A DNA stretch of 64,000 nt. Origin: Nitrospira sp. ST-bin5 (lineage in GTDB: Bacteria > Nitrospirota > Nitrospiria > Nitrospirales > Nitrospiraceae). Under the pieces are notes generated by a model. It did not search any database. It was not told the DNA's origin and saw only the letters and a list, made by a program, of their open reading frames with translations. The stretch is from the NCBI GenBank assembly GCA_002083555.1, contig MSXN01000008.1:143282-207281 (forward strand), read 5' to 3'. Made by a program: the position numbers and the translations under genes. Every line of letters starts with the position of its first letter. Position 1 is the first letter of the stretch. Below are positions 6,865 to 16,306 of this stretch, one piece after another.

Positions 6865-8439
6865 CTAGACGAAATAGCGACTGGTGTCGAATTGATGCTC
6901 CGTATTGTCGATGAGCCGCACGATGCTGTGACGATAGTCGCCGGATGCATCTTTGCTGGTGAGGTCCAGTTCCGGGCCGCTATCCATCAGGTTCCCTTCG
7001 GGATCGGCAATGACTTTCACCAGTGGTCGTTCGGCATCGGCTCGCTCGACCGCAGGTTTGAGGACGACGGCCAGCTCGTCGGTATTCAGCATGACGAGAC
7101 TGCCGATAGGGACGATGCCGACGCAGTTGACGAATAGCTTCAAGAGCGTTGCGTCAAAACTTTTCCCCGACTTGCCGAACATGATGTTCAGCACCTTGGA
7201 GGGCGACATCGGTTCGCGCCGGTACACGCGTGAGGAGGTCATGGCGTCGTAACAGTCGGCAATCATCAGGATGCGACCGGTGAGCGACAGTTTCCAGGGC
7301 GTCTTCAACTTGGGATAGCCGGAGTAATCGAGATTCATGTGATGCTCGAATGAGGCGGCGGCCATGCGGGCAGGGAGATTGGTAATTCCACGCAACTCCG
7401 CGAGGCTCAGTACGCCTTCGGTCGGATGATTCCGCATCGCGACCCATTCTTCGTCGGAAAACTCGCCGGGCTTATTCAGGACTTCGAGGGGGATCGTCGA
7501 TTTGCCCATGTCGTGAAACAGCGCGGCCAATCCGAGATCCGCCAGCGCAACCTTGGGATAGCCGGTGCGGTTGGCCAAGGCAATCGAGAGCAAGGAGACG
7601 TTGACCGAGTGGTTGTGCGTGTATTGATCGTGGCATCGCAGGGTGGTCAATCCCAAGAGGGTGGCCTCGTCCTGCATCATCAAGTCCACGATGTTCTGGA
7701 TGGCTCGCTTCGCCTGCTTGAAGTTGACCGTGCCGCCATCCCGCACAGACTTCTCGAGCCCCCCGACGGCGCTCGCGGCTTTGGCGTAGGCATTCTTGGA
7801 CTGGATCTTATGTTGAACTTTCGGGTCCGTGGTGGTCTCGCCGGGTTTCCCCGAACCGGATCCGGTATTGAGATCCTCGTGGAGCTCCAACTCGCGAGGA
7901 TCCTCCAAGTCGATGCCGTTGACTTCGCGCGCTTTCAGCTCTTGCCGAAAGTCGTCCATGGATTTTGTGGTGGGATCCAAGCTGACGAAGAGATAAGCGA
8001 ATTCCCGAAGGTCCTTCGATGCCACGGCGGAACCAAATGTCAGGCCGCCGATTTTCCACTTGTTCAGTGAATCGATGATGCTGCCGATGACGGCCATCTG
8101 TTGGGCGTTGACTTTCAGATGGCTTTCGCCGAGGAACAGGAAGTCGTTTTGCAACCGGAGGGTGACGGGCTGGTCGTGGGCCAGGGTTTGAATCAGCGTG
8201 AGCATGGTTTCAACGGGCTTGTCCAGCGCGGCGTTCGTCCGGCCATGAATTTTTGAGGTCTTGATGAGCGTGTTGAGTTGCGTAATCAGCTGGAAGCCCA
8301 GCATGACGAGTTGCTGGTCGAGAATGTCGCCGGCCTCGGATCCGTGGCCGATTTTCTGCGACAGAGATTTTTCGTGGGTCAGCAGCGGCTGAGTCTGGTC
8401 GTCCTTGGCGGCGGGCTGAACGAGCTTGAAGTCACTCAC
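6865..8439 (-). CDS. HD-GYP domain protein, probable cyclic-di-GMP phosphodiesterase
   Basis: A 524-residue protein. The N-terminal ~190 residues are an uncharacterised helical/sensor-like region that resembles the N-terminus of the adjacent HEAT protein. The HD-GYP domain runs from about residue 265 with AALFHDMGKS (HD motif), EHHMNLDYSGYP (GYP motif) and MIADCYDAMTSSRVYR. In the common HHExxDGxGYP motif the Glu is Met and the first Gly is Tyr here, so activity cannot be assumed. It starts inside the stop codon of the upstream HEAT gene (overlap 8436-8439), indicating a coupled pair. Confidence 0.85.
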   Translation of the reverse strand: MSDFKLVQPAAKDDQTQPLLTHEKSLSQKIGHGSEAGDILDQQLVMLGFQLITQLNTLIKTSKIHGRTNAALDKPVETMLTLIQTLAHDQPVTLRLQNDFLFLGESHLKVNAQQMAVIGSIIDSLNKWKIGGLTFGSAVASKDLREFAYLFVSLDPTTKSMDDFRQELKAREVNGIDLEDPRELELHEDLNTGSGSGKPGETTTDPKVQHKIQSKNAYAKAASAVGGLEKSVRDGGTVNFKQAKRAIQNIVDLMMQDEATLLGLTTLRCHDQYTHNHSVNVSLLSIALANRTGYPKVALADLGLAALFHDMGKSTIPLEVLNKPGEFSDEEWVAMRNHPTEGVLSLAELRGITNLPARMAAASFEHHMNLDYSGYPKLKTPWKLSLTGRILMIADCYDAMTSSRVYRREPMSPSKVLNIMFGKSGKSFDATLLKLFVNCVGIVPIGSLVMLNTDELAVVLKPAVERADAERPLVKVIADPEGNLMDSGPELDLTSKDASGDYRHSIVRLIDNTEHQFDTSRYFV

Positions 8440-10232
8440 GGGGCGTCCTCATGTAACGTGGGTTGAGGCGTGCTTGCCTTGGACTGCTTCTGCAGTTGCG
8501 AGATCGCCATGGTGCAGGCCTGGCGAACCGCGGCGCTTCCTTTTTTCTTTCCGAGCTCTAAGGTGGCGATTGCAGCGGGGGTGGCCAGTTTTCCGAGGGC
8601 GTCGGCGGCCAGCACGGCACATTCCTCTTTCTTCTTCCTGTTGGTCCAGGCCCATTCGGTGAAGAGGCCCTGCCAATAGGGAATGGCTTCATCTCCGCAG
8701 GTGGCGCGGATCGCTTGGTACAGTCCGCGCTTTTCGCTCAATGGGCGTTCCAGAAATGTGTCGTCGGAGAGGATCGGGGTCCACTGGGGAAACGGAGCGG
8801 CATATTGTCCCGTAGCCAACAATTTCAATGCGGCGATACGAACAGTATCATCGGCATCGGACAGGCAGAGGATGAGTCTGGCGCCGTTGCCGTTAGGCCT
8901 GAGCAGACCGAATATCCGGATCGCTTCCTTGCGGACCTGCGCATCCGGATACCGCAGGAGTTTTTCAACCGCTTCGGTGAATATCGGATTGTTCCACTTG
9001 GCGACGATGGCCAGAAGATTTCTGACATAGACCGGTCGTCGGTCGGTAAGGCCGCGAATCAACGGTTCGGGGTGGTCTTTGGCTAAGGTTTGGAGCGTTT
9101 CCGCCACAATCGCCTGATGGGCGGCGTGCTCAAGGTTTGCCATCAGTGAGCAGAGGAGGGACACGGCGTCAGAGCCCATGAGAAGGAGCACGGTCGAGAG
9201 TCCTTCGGTGTTGGGGTTCGGCGTCCGATTCAGGTACGACTCGATGGCCTTGATGTGTTCCGGTTTGCCCAGGCCGGTCAGGAGGGTGGCCAGCTGTTGC
9301 TTATGGGCTTCGGCGATATCCGGACGGACTGCCTCGGTTTCGTGGAGGATGCTGAGGACGGATTCAAGTACGGCCCATTTCCCCGCTTGAAAGAGAGCTG
9401 TGATGACGTGGCCCCAGAGGGAGAAGAGTTTGGTCAGCAGGGCCGGAGATTGTTCCGACGCCAGAATCGCCGTGAGCACGTCCAGGATATAGGACGTACT
9501 GTCTTGCTGGTTTTCCTGTTCGATTTCTTTGGCCAGCGCGGCGAGTTCGGCTTCCGTGACCTCGTAGCCCACCAGGCCAGACTGGAATCGCGCTTTTTGC
9601 TGGGCAGCACTTTGGGTCTCGCTACTCCCGGATTGCGCGTTGTGCTTCTTGCGTTCTTGATCGAGCAGTTCCCGCAGGGTTGAGTCTGATGTCGTGAGAG
9701 GATCCAGCTTCAGGAAGGCGTCCGATCCTCCCGACGCTTTCGCGATTTCTTCCGCCGTCACCAGCGTCAGAGCGGCCATGTTTTTTTGCCAGAGGCGGGT
9801 GACGATGTCGTCGTCGTTCTCTTTGTCCTGGCTTGCCCAAAGGGCATCGAGGAAAAACGACAGGTCTTCCTGAGTCAATCCTTGATGGAGCACGAGTTCG
9901 CGGATACCGTCGGCGTAGAGTTTGAAGGCGAGATTCTCGCTGCCCCCCTCTTTTTCGGCCTGGTAGACGACCTCGTCTTTGCAGAGCAACTCCGAACGTG
10001 TGACGAGAAAGGTAAGTTTGGCGTAGGTGCCGAGATGATTGGAAAGCTCTTCGAAGAGCTGCTGGGAAAATTTCAGCGCTACCGGATTGCCGGCTCCGTA
10101 GGTGCGATTGGATTTGGCGGTCTTATCGAGAAGCTTTAAGACGCGCTTGACCGAGGCGACCTCAGGATCTTCCGTTCCCTTAGCCGCGACTGCGGCTGCC
10201 ATCATCTCTTGTGCGGCCTTGAGATCAGACAT
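8436..10232 (-). CDS. HEAT-repeat protein with shared N-terminal domain
   Basis: A 598-residue soluble protein. The first ~170 residues include KRVLKLLDKTAKSNRTYGAG and a strand/helix region that matches the pattern of the neighbouring HD-GYP protein's N-terminus. The C-terminal half consists of HEAT-like helical repeats (for example the segments around KLLRYPDAQVRKEAIRIFGL and LSDADDTVRIAALKLLATGQ). No catalytic motif is visible, so a scaffold or partner role is inferred. ATG 10232 follows a weak TAGGTG site; the frame is open to 10280 without a better start. The stop overlaps the HD-GYP start. Confidence 0.8.
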   Translation of the reverse strand: MSDLKAAQEMMAAAVAAKGTEDPEVASVKRVLKLLDKTAKSNRTYGAGNPVALKFSQQLFEELSNHLGTYAKLTFLVTRSELLCKDEVVYQAEKEGGSENLAFKLYADGIRELVLHQGLTQEDLSFFLDALWASQDKENDDDIVTRLWQKNMAALTLVTAEEIAKASGGSDAFLKLDPLTTSDSTLRELLDQERKKHNAQSGSSETQSAAQQKARFQSGLVGYEVTEAELAALAKEIEQENQQDSTSYILDVLTAILASEQSPALLTKLFSLWGHVITALFQAGKWAVLESVLSILHETEAVRPDIAEAHKQQLATLLTGLGKPEHIKAIESYLNRTPNPNTEGLSTVLLLMGSDAVSLLCSLMANLEHAAHQAIVAETLQTLAKDHPEPLIRGLTDRRPVYVRNLLAIVAKWNNPIFTEAVEKLLRYPDAQVRKEAIRIFGLLRPNGNGARLILCLSDADDTVRIAALKLLATGQYAAPFPQWTPILSDDTFLERPLSEKRGLYQAIRATCGDEAIPYWQGLFTEWAWTNRKKKEECAVLAADALGKLATPAAIATLELGKKKGSAAVRQACTMAISQLQKQSKASTPQPTLHEDAP

Positions 10233-10362
10233 AGTGATACACCTATCGGGAGGTCGAGAATTCGTCAAGGAAATCAGCATTCTCGACTAGCTGAACTCAC
10301 GAAGGATTGTACGAGTGCCATGGCTTGTCAGACCTGTAGGCGGTCAGTACAATTGCTCCACG

Positions 10363-11004
10363 ATGACCTCAATGCCGCCTGTTCGGATCATCTGCTTCGG
10401 TGATAGCCTGACCGCGGGGTTCCAATCTCCCACCAGAGAAAACCCTCAAGGCGGTTCCACGCCCTATGGAGAATCACTGCAAGAAAGAATCGGATCGGCC
10501 GGGCAAGTGTCTGTCAGCGGGATCTGCGGCGAACTCACGGGGGAAATGGTCATGCGATTCCGGAGGGATGTCCTGGCGCATGAACCCCAGTATGTTGTGA
10601 TTTTAGGCGGAACGAACGACTTGGGGTGGAACGGCCCGACGCATGAAACCATGCGCAATCTAGTGAAGATGTACGAGCAGACCCTGGCTGCCGGAGGAGT
10701 GCCGGTGCCTGTAACGGTGCCGTCTTTGCGCGTCGAGGATGCAGGCAACAGTCGGGAAGGAATGGACTGGGTCGCCGGTCATTTAGAGCGGCGGTATGAG
10801 CTGAATGGGCTGATTCTCGACTATGGTCGAACGAAGAATCTCACCGCCGTCGATCTCTTCACCGCCACAGCTGAGCCTGAGACGAATCTGTTAGCCCGTG
10901 AATATTCTAACGATGGATTGCACCTCACCACCGCCGGCTATCGCCTCTTTGCCGATATCGTCTATCGACAAGTCCTTCAACCGGTCTTGCCAAAACCCTC
11001 GTAG
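10363..11004 (+). CDS. SGNH/GDSL-family hydrolase
   Basis: About 213 residues with the four SGNH blocks: CFGDSLTAGF (nucleophile Ser), a central Gly in the ICGELTG region, GGTNDLGWN (Asn), and DGLHLTTAGY (Asp/His). These are esterases or lipases acting on acyl or acetyl esters; the natural substrate is unknown. There is no signal peptide, so probably cytoplasmic. Start choice is uncertain: ATG 10363 and ATG 10372 lie just before the first strand, and ATG 10315 is also in frame; none has a strong ribosome site. The thioredoxin gene follows 5 nt later. Confidence 0.82.
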   Translation: MTSMPPVRIICFGDSLTAGFQSPTRENPQGGSTPYGESLQERIGSAGQVSVSGICGELTGEMVMRFRRDVLAHEPQYVVILGGTNDLGWNGPTHETMRNLVKMYEQTLAAGGVPVPVTVPSLRVEDAGNSREGMDWVAGHLERRYELNGLILDYGRTKNLTAVDLFTATAEPETNLLAREYSNDGLHLTTAGYRLFADIVYRQVLQPVLPKPS

Positions 11005-11009
11005 CTCCG

Positions 11010-11333
11010 ATGTTCTCACGCCTTCACCCGGTGACCGACGCAGATTTCGACCGGGTGGTCGAACGTGCCACGGTTCCGGTGCTCGTCGAGTTCTGGAAGC
11101 CGGGCTGCGGCCATTGCCAATCCTTGATGAAGGAATTGGAGCTGTTGCAGGATGAACTTGGAGAGAAAGTTCTGGTCCTCACCATGAACGTCGACGACAA
11201 CTTTCAGATTCCAGCCGAGTTAGAAGTATTCTCGCTTCCGGCCCTTGCCCTCTATCGCAACGGATTGTTCGAGCGGTTCATCGGCGGGCTGGGGAAGAAG
11301 GCGGAAATCCTGCGGCAACTTCAGAACGGTTGA
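11010..11333 (+). CDS. thioredoxin-family protein
   Basis: A 107-residue single thioredoxin fold. The redox site is FWKPGCGHCQSL, that is CGHC instead of the classical CGPC of TrxA; the middle His shifts such proteins toward a more oxidising, PDI-like potential. The cis-Pro region FSLPALALYRNG is present. No signal peptide, so cytoplasmic. It probably shares a transcript with the SGNH hydrolase upstream and converges on zwf. Confidence 0.9.
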   Translation: MFSRLHPVTDADFDRVVERATVPVLVEFWKPGCGHCQSLMKELELLQDELGEKVLVLTMNVDDNFQIPAELEVFSLPALALYRNGLFERFIGGLGKKAEILRQLQNG

Positions 11334-11340
11334 GAATGGC

Positions 11341-12885
11341 CTAGAGCGTCCGCCAGGAGCGGCCGTCGTTTTGAATGAGGCGGTCGGCTTCGACCGGTCC
11401 CCAGGTGCCGGCTTGGTACTCGGGGAGCCAGCGTTGGCCGGATTGCTGCCAGCCTTCGAGGATCTGAGTGATCCAGGCCCAGGAGGCTTCCACGGCGTCG
11501 CGCCGCATGAAGCGTGAGGCGTCGCCGGCCATCACGTCCAAGAGCAGCCGTTCATACGCCTCAGGCGACGGTCTGCCGAACACTTCTCCATATTTGAAAT
11601 TCATCTCAACCGGGTGGGTCTGCGCTCGCGTCCCGGGCACGCGTGAGACGATGCGGAGCGACAACCCTTCTTCCGGCTGGATGCGGAGCGTCAGGACATT
11701 CGGTGCCTGTGGCGATAGCCCGTTGGCGTTGAAGAGAATTTGAGGAATGTCTTTGAACTGCACTGCCACTTCGCTTGCGCGGAGGGGCAACGCTTTCCCG
11801 GTGCGCAGGTAAAACGGCACGCCGGACCAGCGCCAGTTTTCGACGAAACATTTCACGGCGACATAGGTTTCCGTGGTCGAGGTAGGGTTCACGCCTTTCT
11901 CCCGACGATAGCCCGGCACTGGTTCGCCGTGGGCGGTTCCTTCGGTGTATTGCGCGCGCGCCGTAAAGGTTTCGACATCTTTGCCGGTGATGGGGCGCAG
12001 GCAGCGGAGCACTTCCATCTTGGCGTTGCGGACGACATCCGGGTCGAGCGAGTAGGGCGGCTCCATCGCGACCAGGCAGAGCAGTTGGAGTATGTGGTTT
12101 TGAACCATGTCGCGCAATGCGCCGGCTTCCTCGTAATAGCTGGCTCTGGTGCCGACGCCTTCGGCTTCGCTCACCGTGATCTGGACGTGGTCGATGTGCT
12201 GATGGTTCCAGATCGGTTCGAAAATGCTGTTGGCGAACCGCACGACCATCAGGTTCTGGACGGTTTCTTTGCCCAGGTAGTGGTCGATCCGGAAGATCTG
12301 CGACTCGTCGAACACGCGTCCGGTGACGGCATTGATCTCTTGGGCCGATTTCAAATCGCGTCCGACCGGTTTTTCGACAATAATGCGGGCATAAGACGTT
12401 TGCCCACCGGCCTTCGTTGCAAGGCCCGATGACGAGAGTCCTTCGCAGACTGGGGTGAACGAACTGGGTGGAATGCTGAGATAGAAGACGCGGTTGCCCG
12501 GTAACTGAAGCGTGCGCTCAAGTTCTTCGGCGCGGGCTTTCAGCTTGGCATAGGTATTCGGATCGTCATTTTCACCGGCCATGTAGAACAGGTGACTGGC
12601 AAAAGCGGTCCACGTATCTTCGATGAGCGCCTGGCGGGAGTGCTTCACCACACCGTCGCGCACGGTCGCGCGAAATTCTTCGTCGCTCATCGACTTGCGG
12701 CCGAGTCCGAGCACGACAAAGTTCGACGGCATCAACCCGTCCAGCAGCAGGTTGTAGAGCGCCGGGATCAACCGGCGTTTGGCGAGATCGCCCGATCCTC
12801 CGAAGATGACGAGTGTCGTCGGCTCGACGGGAGGGAGGGTCTCCTGCGACGGACTGATCTCAATGCGTGATTGTGATGTGGGCAT
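11341..12885 (-). CDS. zwf: glucose-6-phosphate 1-dehydrogenase
   Basis: First enzyme of the oxidative pentose phosphate pathway; oxidises glucose-6-phosphate using NADP(+). The sequence is full length (514 residues) with the nucleotide-binding loop IFGGSGDLAKRRL, the EKPVGRDL motif and the active-site motif RIDHYLGKE (catalytic His, substrate Lys). It lies 26 nt downstream of gnd on the same strand, so the two oxidative pentose pathway dehydrogenases form an operon without the lactonase between them. Confidence 0.97.
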   Translation of the reverse strand: MPTSQSRIEISPSQETLPPVEPTTLVIFGGSGDLAKRRLIPALYNLLLDGLMPSNFVVLGLGRKSMSDEEFRATVRDGVVKHSRQALIEDTWTAFASHLFYMAGENDDPNTYAKLKARAEELERTLQLPGNRVFYLSIPPSSFTPVCEGLSSSGLATKAGGQTSYARIIVEKPVGRDLKSAQEINAVTGRVFDESQIFRIDHYLGKETVQNLMVVRFANSIFEPIWNHQHIDHVQITVSEAEGVGTRASYYEEAGALRDMVQNHILQLLCLVAMEPPYSLDPDVVRNAKMEVLRCLRPITGKDVETFTARAQYTEGTAHGEPVPGYRREKGVNPTSTTETYVAVKCFVENWRWSGVPFYLRTGKALPLRASEVAVQFKDIPQILFNANGLSPQAPNVLTLRIQPEEGLSLRIVSRVPGTRAQTHPVEMNFKYGEVFGRPSPEAYERLLLDVMAGDASRFMRRDAVEASWAWITQILEGWQQSGQRWLPEYQAGTWGPVEADRLIQNDGRSWRTL

Positions 12886-12911
12886 TCAGGGCTCGCTCCT
12901 CGTGACGGGCG

Positions 12912-13805
<894 letters not shown>

Positions 13806-13948
13806 AACGACTCCTTGGCATCCGTGCCGAGAACGGACGTGAGCGGTGAATCGATGCATAACAGGAACGTGAGGGATCCGTTCCCATGTCCTGTGACGGT
13901 TCGAATTCTTGCAACTGCAGGGGGTCCCGGTCCGCTAGATAGAGGGTG

Positions 13949-14737
13949 CTAATCGATTCGAGCGGGATTCGGGACGTCCTTAAAGAGTAGATCGGCAATT
14001 TGCCGTCCAAAGTTGAGTCGTTCCGAAAGATTTGCGGTGAGGAGGAATCGAGCCGCCAGTTCCGCCAGGGCCGGTTCGCGGGAGGACATGAACCGGTGGA
14101 TATCGACCGGGGCGGTCAGCCAGAACCCCCTGATCCGGAAGAATGCCATCGTGCATTCTTCAAAAAACAGCGTGAGCAGATAGTGGGCCAGGGCCGGCTT
14201 TTCAGTCACGTCCTGAGCCTTGCCCAGTAAGTGGAGGCATTCGGCCTTCAGACGGATTTGCTCGTTCATCGAGGCCGGAGTGGGGCCTTGTCGGAATCGC
14301 TGGTTGGCCTTTTCGATCAGCTTGGCGCTGATCCCGTCATGGTCGAAGAGAAGGCGGGCTTTCCGCAGCAGCGAGGGCAGGCGAGTGGAGTAGGCGAGTT
14401 CGTCTTCGAGCAGCTTATGGCCGAAGTAGCGAATATCCACGAGCCGCTCGCCGGCTCGCAAAATTTCGTGCCCTTCGCGATCACCCTTGACGAGGGCGAT
14501 GAGATCGATATCGCTGTGGGGGGTGAGGGCGCGCCGCGCCCCGGAGCCCACCATGAGAATACCGACCAGGTCGCCTCCCCGGCGGCCGCGGATGTGTGTG
14601 AGCGCCATCTCGACGCTGTCATCGAATCCCGGCGGTTCAGGAATGGGCGGCTGCTCAGGCGGTTCAGGGACTTCAAGAAGCTCGGCGTTCAATTCTTCTC
14701 TGGTTGGGACCGGGGTGGAGAGGGGACTGTCCATCAT
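13949..14737 (-). CDS. nucleotidyltransferase-domain protein
   Basis: 262 residues. After a Pro/Glu-rich leader (about 1-40) comes a Pol-beta-type nucleotidyltransferase motif, GSGARRALTPHSDIDLIALV: the GS helix and the DxD metal ligands. The C-terminal part is helical and resembles the KNTase/HEPN-like substrate-binding portion of such proteins. The substrate (nucleotide, antibiotic or protein) is unknown. The start codon overlaps the stop of the upstream small gene (ATGA at 14734-14737), so the two are translationally coupled. Confidence 0.75.
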   Translation of the reverse strand: MMDSPLSTPVPTREELNAELLEVPEPPEQPPIPEPPGFDDSVEMALTHIRGRRGGDLVGILMVGSGARRALTPHSDIDLIALVKGDREGHEILRAGERLVDIRYFGHKLLEDELAYSTRLPSLLRKARLLFDHDGISAKLIEKANQRFRQGPTPASMNEQIRLKAECLHLLGKAQDVTEKPALAHYLLTLFFEECTMAFFRIRGFWLTAPVDIHRFMSSREPALAELAARFLLTANLSERLNFGRQIADLLFKDVPNPARID

Positions 14738-14961
14738 GCTCCGGGGACCTGTTGAATGTGTTGCGGCAATGCGCTGAGCCATTGTTCGAAGGGCTGTTCG
14801 GCGTCAACGATGATTTCGAGTTTTCCGTTGTGCAGGCGGCGCACGACACCCGGGGTTTCCGGGGAAAGCGGGATCTCGACCCATTCCCGGTTGAGCCCCA
14901 GCGCGTCGGTCACTTCGAGAATGCGGCTGATCTGTTGGAACGACACCACCTGGAGGGTCAT
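14734..14961 (-). CDS. small hypothetical protein
   Basis: 75 residues starting MTLQVVSFQQISRILEVTDA; mixed alpha/beta, no membrane segment, no motif I recognise. ATG 14961 follows a CAGGAG site. The gene ends within the start codon of the nucleotidyltransferase gene, and this two-gene arrangement suggests they work together. A partner or regulatory role is inference only. Confidence 0.6.
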   Translation of the reverse strand: MTLQVVSFQQISRILEVTDALGLNREWVEIPLSPETPGVVRRLHNGKLEIIVDAEQPFEQWLSALPQHIQQVPGA

Positions 14962-15030
14962 CGCGGCTCCTGTTGATCGATGGGGCGCATTGTATGTGTC
15001 GTTGAAAGGAGGTGTCAACGGACGCCGCGG

Positions 15031-16059
15031 TCAGCGGAGGACTCGGGCAAAGACTTCGGCGGCTTCGTCGATCTGTTTCGTTGAAATATTTAAATGGGTG
15101 ACGGCGCGAAAGCTGCGGCCTCCGATCGCGTGGATGAGCACGCCGTGGTCCTTGAGTTGGGTCACGAGATCAGCCGGGGCCAGGCGATGGTCGGGGACAT
15201 CGAAGATCACAATGTTGGTCTCGACATGTTGTGGCGCGATGCGTACGGCCGGAATCTGCTGCAAGGCACGCGCGAGTTTCTTGGCATGATCATGATCGTG
15301 CTTCAGTCGGGCGACATGATGCTCGAGCGCATGAATGCCGGCGGCCGCGAGGATGCCGGACTGGCGCATGGCCCCGCCGTACATGCGGCGGAAGCGGCGG
15401 GCGCGTTCGATTAGCGGGATATCGCTGGAGACCAGCAGGGAGCCGGCCGGCGCCCCGAGACCCTTGGAGAGGCAGAAGGACACCGTTTCAAAATGTTGTG
15501 CATAGGTAGCGGCCGGTAGAGTCGTCGCGGCGACGGCATTGAACAGTCGGGCGCCGTCGAGATGCATCGGGATTCCGTGCTTCGTCGCGATGGCGCGAAT
15601 TTTTTCAATGGTCGACAGCGAATAGATGGTGCCACCGCCGCTGTTGTGTGTGTTTTCGATGCAGATGAGCCCCGTCGGAATGGAGTACGGGTCTGTGGGT
15701 CTGATCGCCGCTTCGACCTGTTCAGCCGTCATGATGCCGCGCTCGCCGACGACCCAATGCAACTGGACGCCCGCGAGGGCGCCGGCGGCGCCCTGTTCAT
15801 ACCGCACGATGTGCGACTTGCTCTCGACGATGACTTCCTGTCCCGGCTGAGTGTGCGCACGAATCGCCAACTGGTTGCCCATGGTGCCGGAGGGTACGAA
15901 CAGCGCGGCGCGTTTGCCGAGCAAGGCGGCGGCCATGTCCTGCAGTCGATTGACGGTCGGGTCTTCCCCATAGACATCGTCCCCCACTTCGGCGCGCGCC
16001 ATCGCTTTGCGCATGGCATCGGTGGGTTGGGTGACGGTGTCGCTGCGGAGATCGATCAT
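15031..16059 (-). CDS. ltaE: low-specificity L-threonine aldolase
   Basis: A fold-type I PLP enzyme of 342 residues that cleaves L-threonine/allo-threonine to glycine and acetaldehyde. It begins MIDLRSDTVTQPTDAMRKAM, the diagnostic N-terminus. Further on are GDDVYGEDPTVN, IENTHNSGGG and HLDGARLFNA, and the PLP lysine lies in SFCLSKGLGAPAGS. ATG 16059 has AGGAGG upstream. The promoter side contains a copy of the structured repeat (16074-16200), shared with the divergent transporter gene. Confidence 0.95.
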   Translation of the reverse strand: MIDLRSDTVTQPTDAMRKAMARAEVGDDVYGEDPTVNRLQDMAAALLGKRAALFVPSGTMGNQLAIRAHTQPGQEVIVESKSHIVRYEQGAAGALAGVQLHWVVGERGIMTAEQVEAAIRPTDPYSIPTGLICIENTHNSGGGTIYSLSTIEKIRAIATKHGIPMHLDGARLFNAVAATTLPAATYAQHFETVSFCLSKGLGAPAGSLLVSSDIPLIERARRFRRMYGGAMRQSGILAAAGIHALEHHVARLKHDHDHAKKLARALQQIPAVRIAPQHVETNIVIFDVPDHRLAPADLVTQLKDHGVLIHAIGGRSFRAVTHLNISTKQIDEAAEVFARVLR

Positions 16060-16073
16060 GAGGCCTCCTGAGG

Positions 16074-16200
16074 CAGGATGCTGAAACAACCTGCCAGCGG
16101 CGTTCTCGCATCGCTCAGGTCCTCAACGTACTCCAGAAAGTACGCCTCGGTCCTTCGCTCGCTGCGGTCTTGCTGGACAGTCTGTTTGAGCATCCTGCTG
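16074..16200 (+). repeat. structured interspersed repeat, copy 1
   Basis: A ~125-nt unit bounded by imperfect inverted ends (CAGGATGCTGAAA at the left, TTTGAGCATCCTG at the right). Inside are CCAGC/GCTGG arms, an AGGTCC/GGTCCT arm and a central CGTAC-loop-GTACG hairpin. The same layout occurs at 19034-19160 and, inverted, at 59948-60071. It lies between the divergent ltaE and transporter genes and holds no plausible gene. Confidence 0.8.
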
Positions 16201-16306
16201 ATGAGCGTGTGAGTAGTAGATATCCCGCGCCCATTCTAGCAAATTTTTTCTCTTGCGGGAGAGGAGAGCGGTGGGGCACTGTCTGGAGACGAATCGGAAG
16301 GAGACT

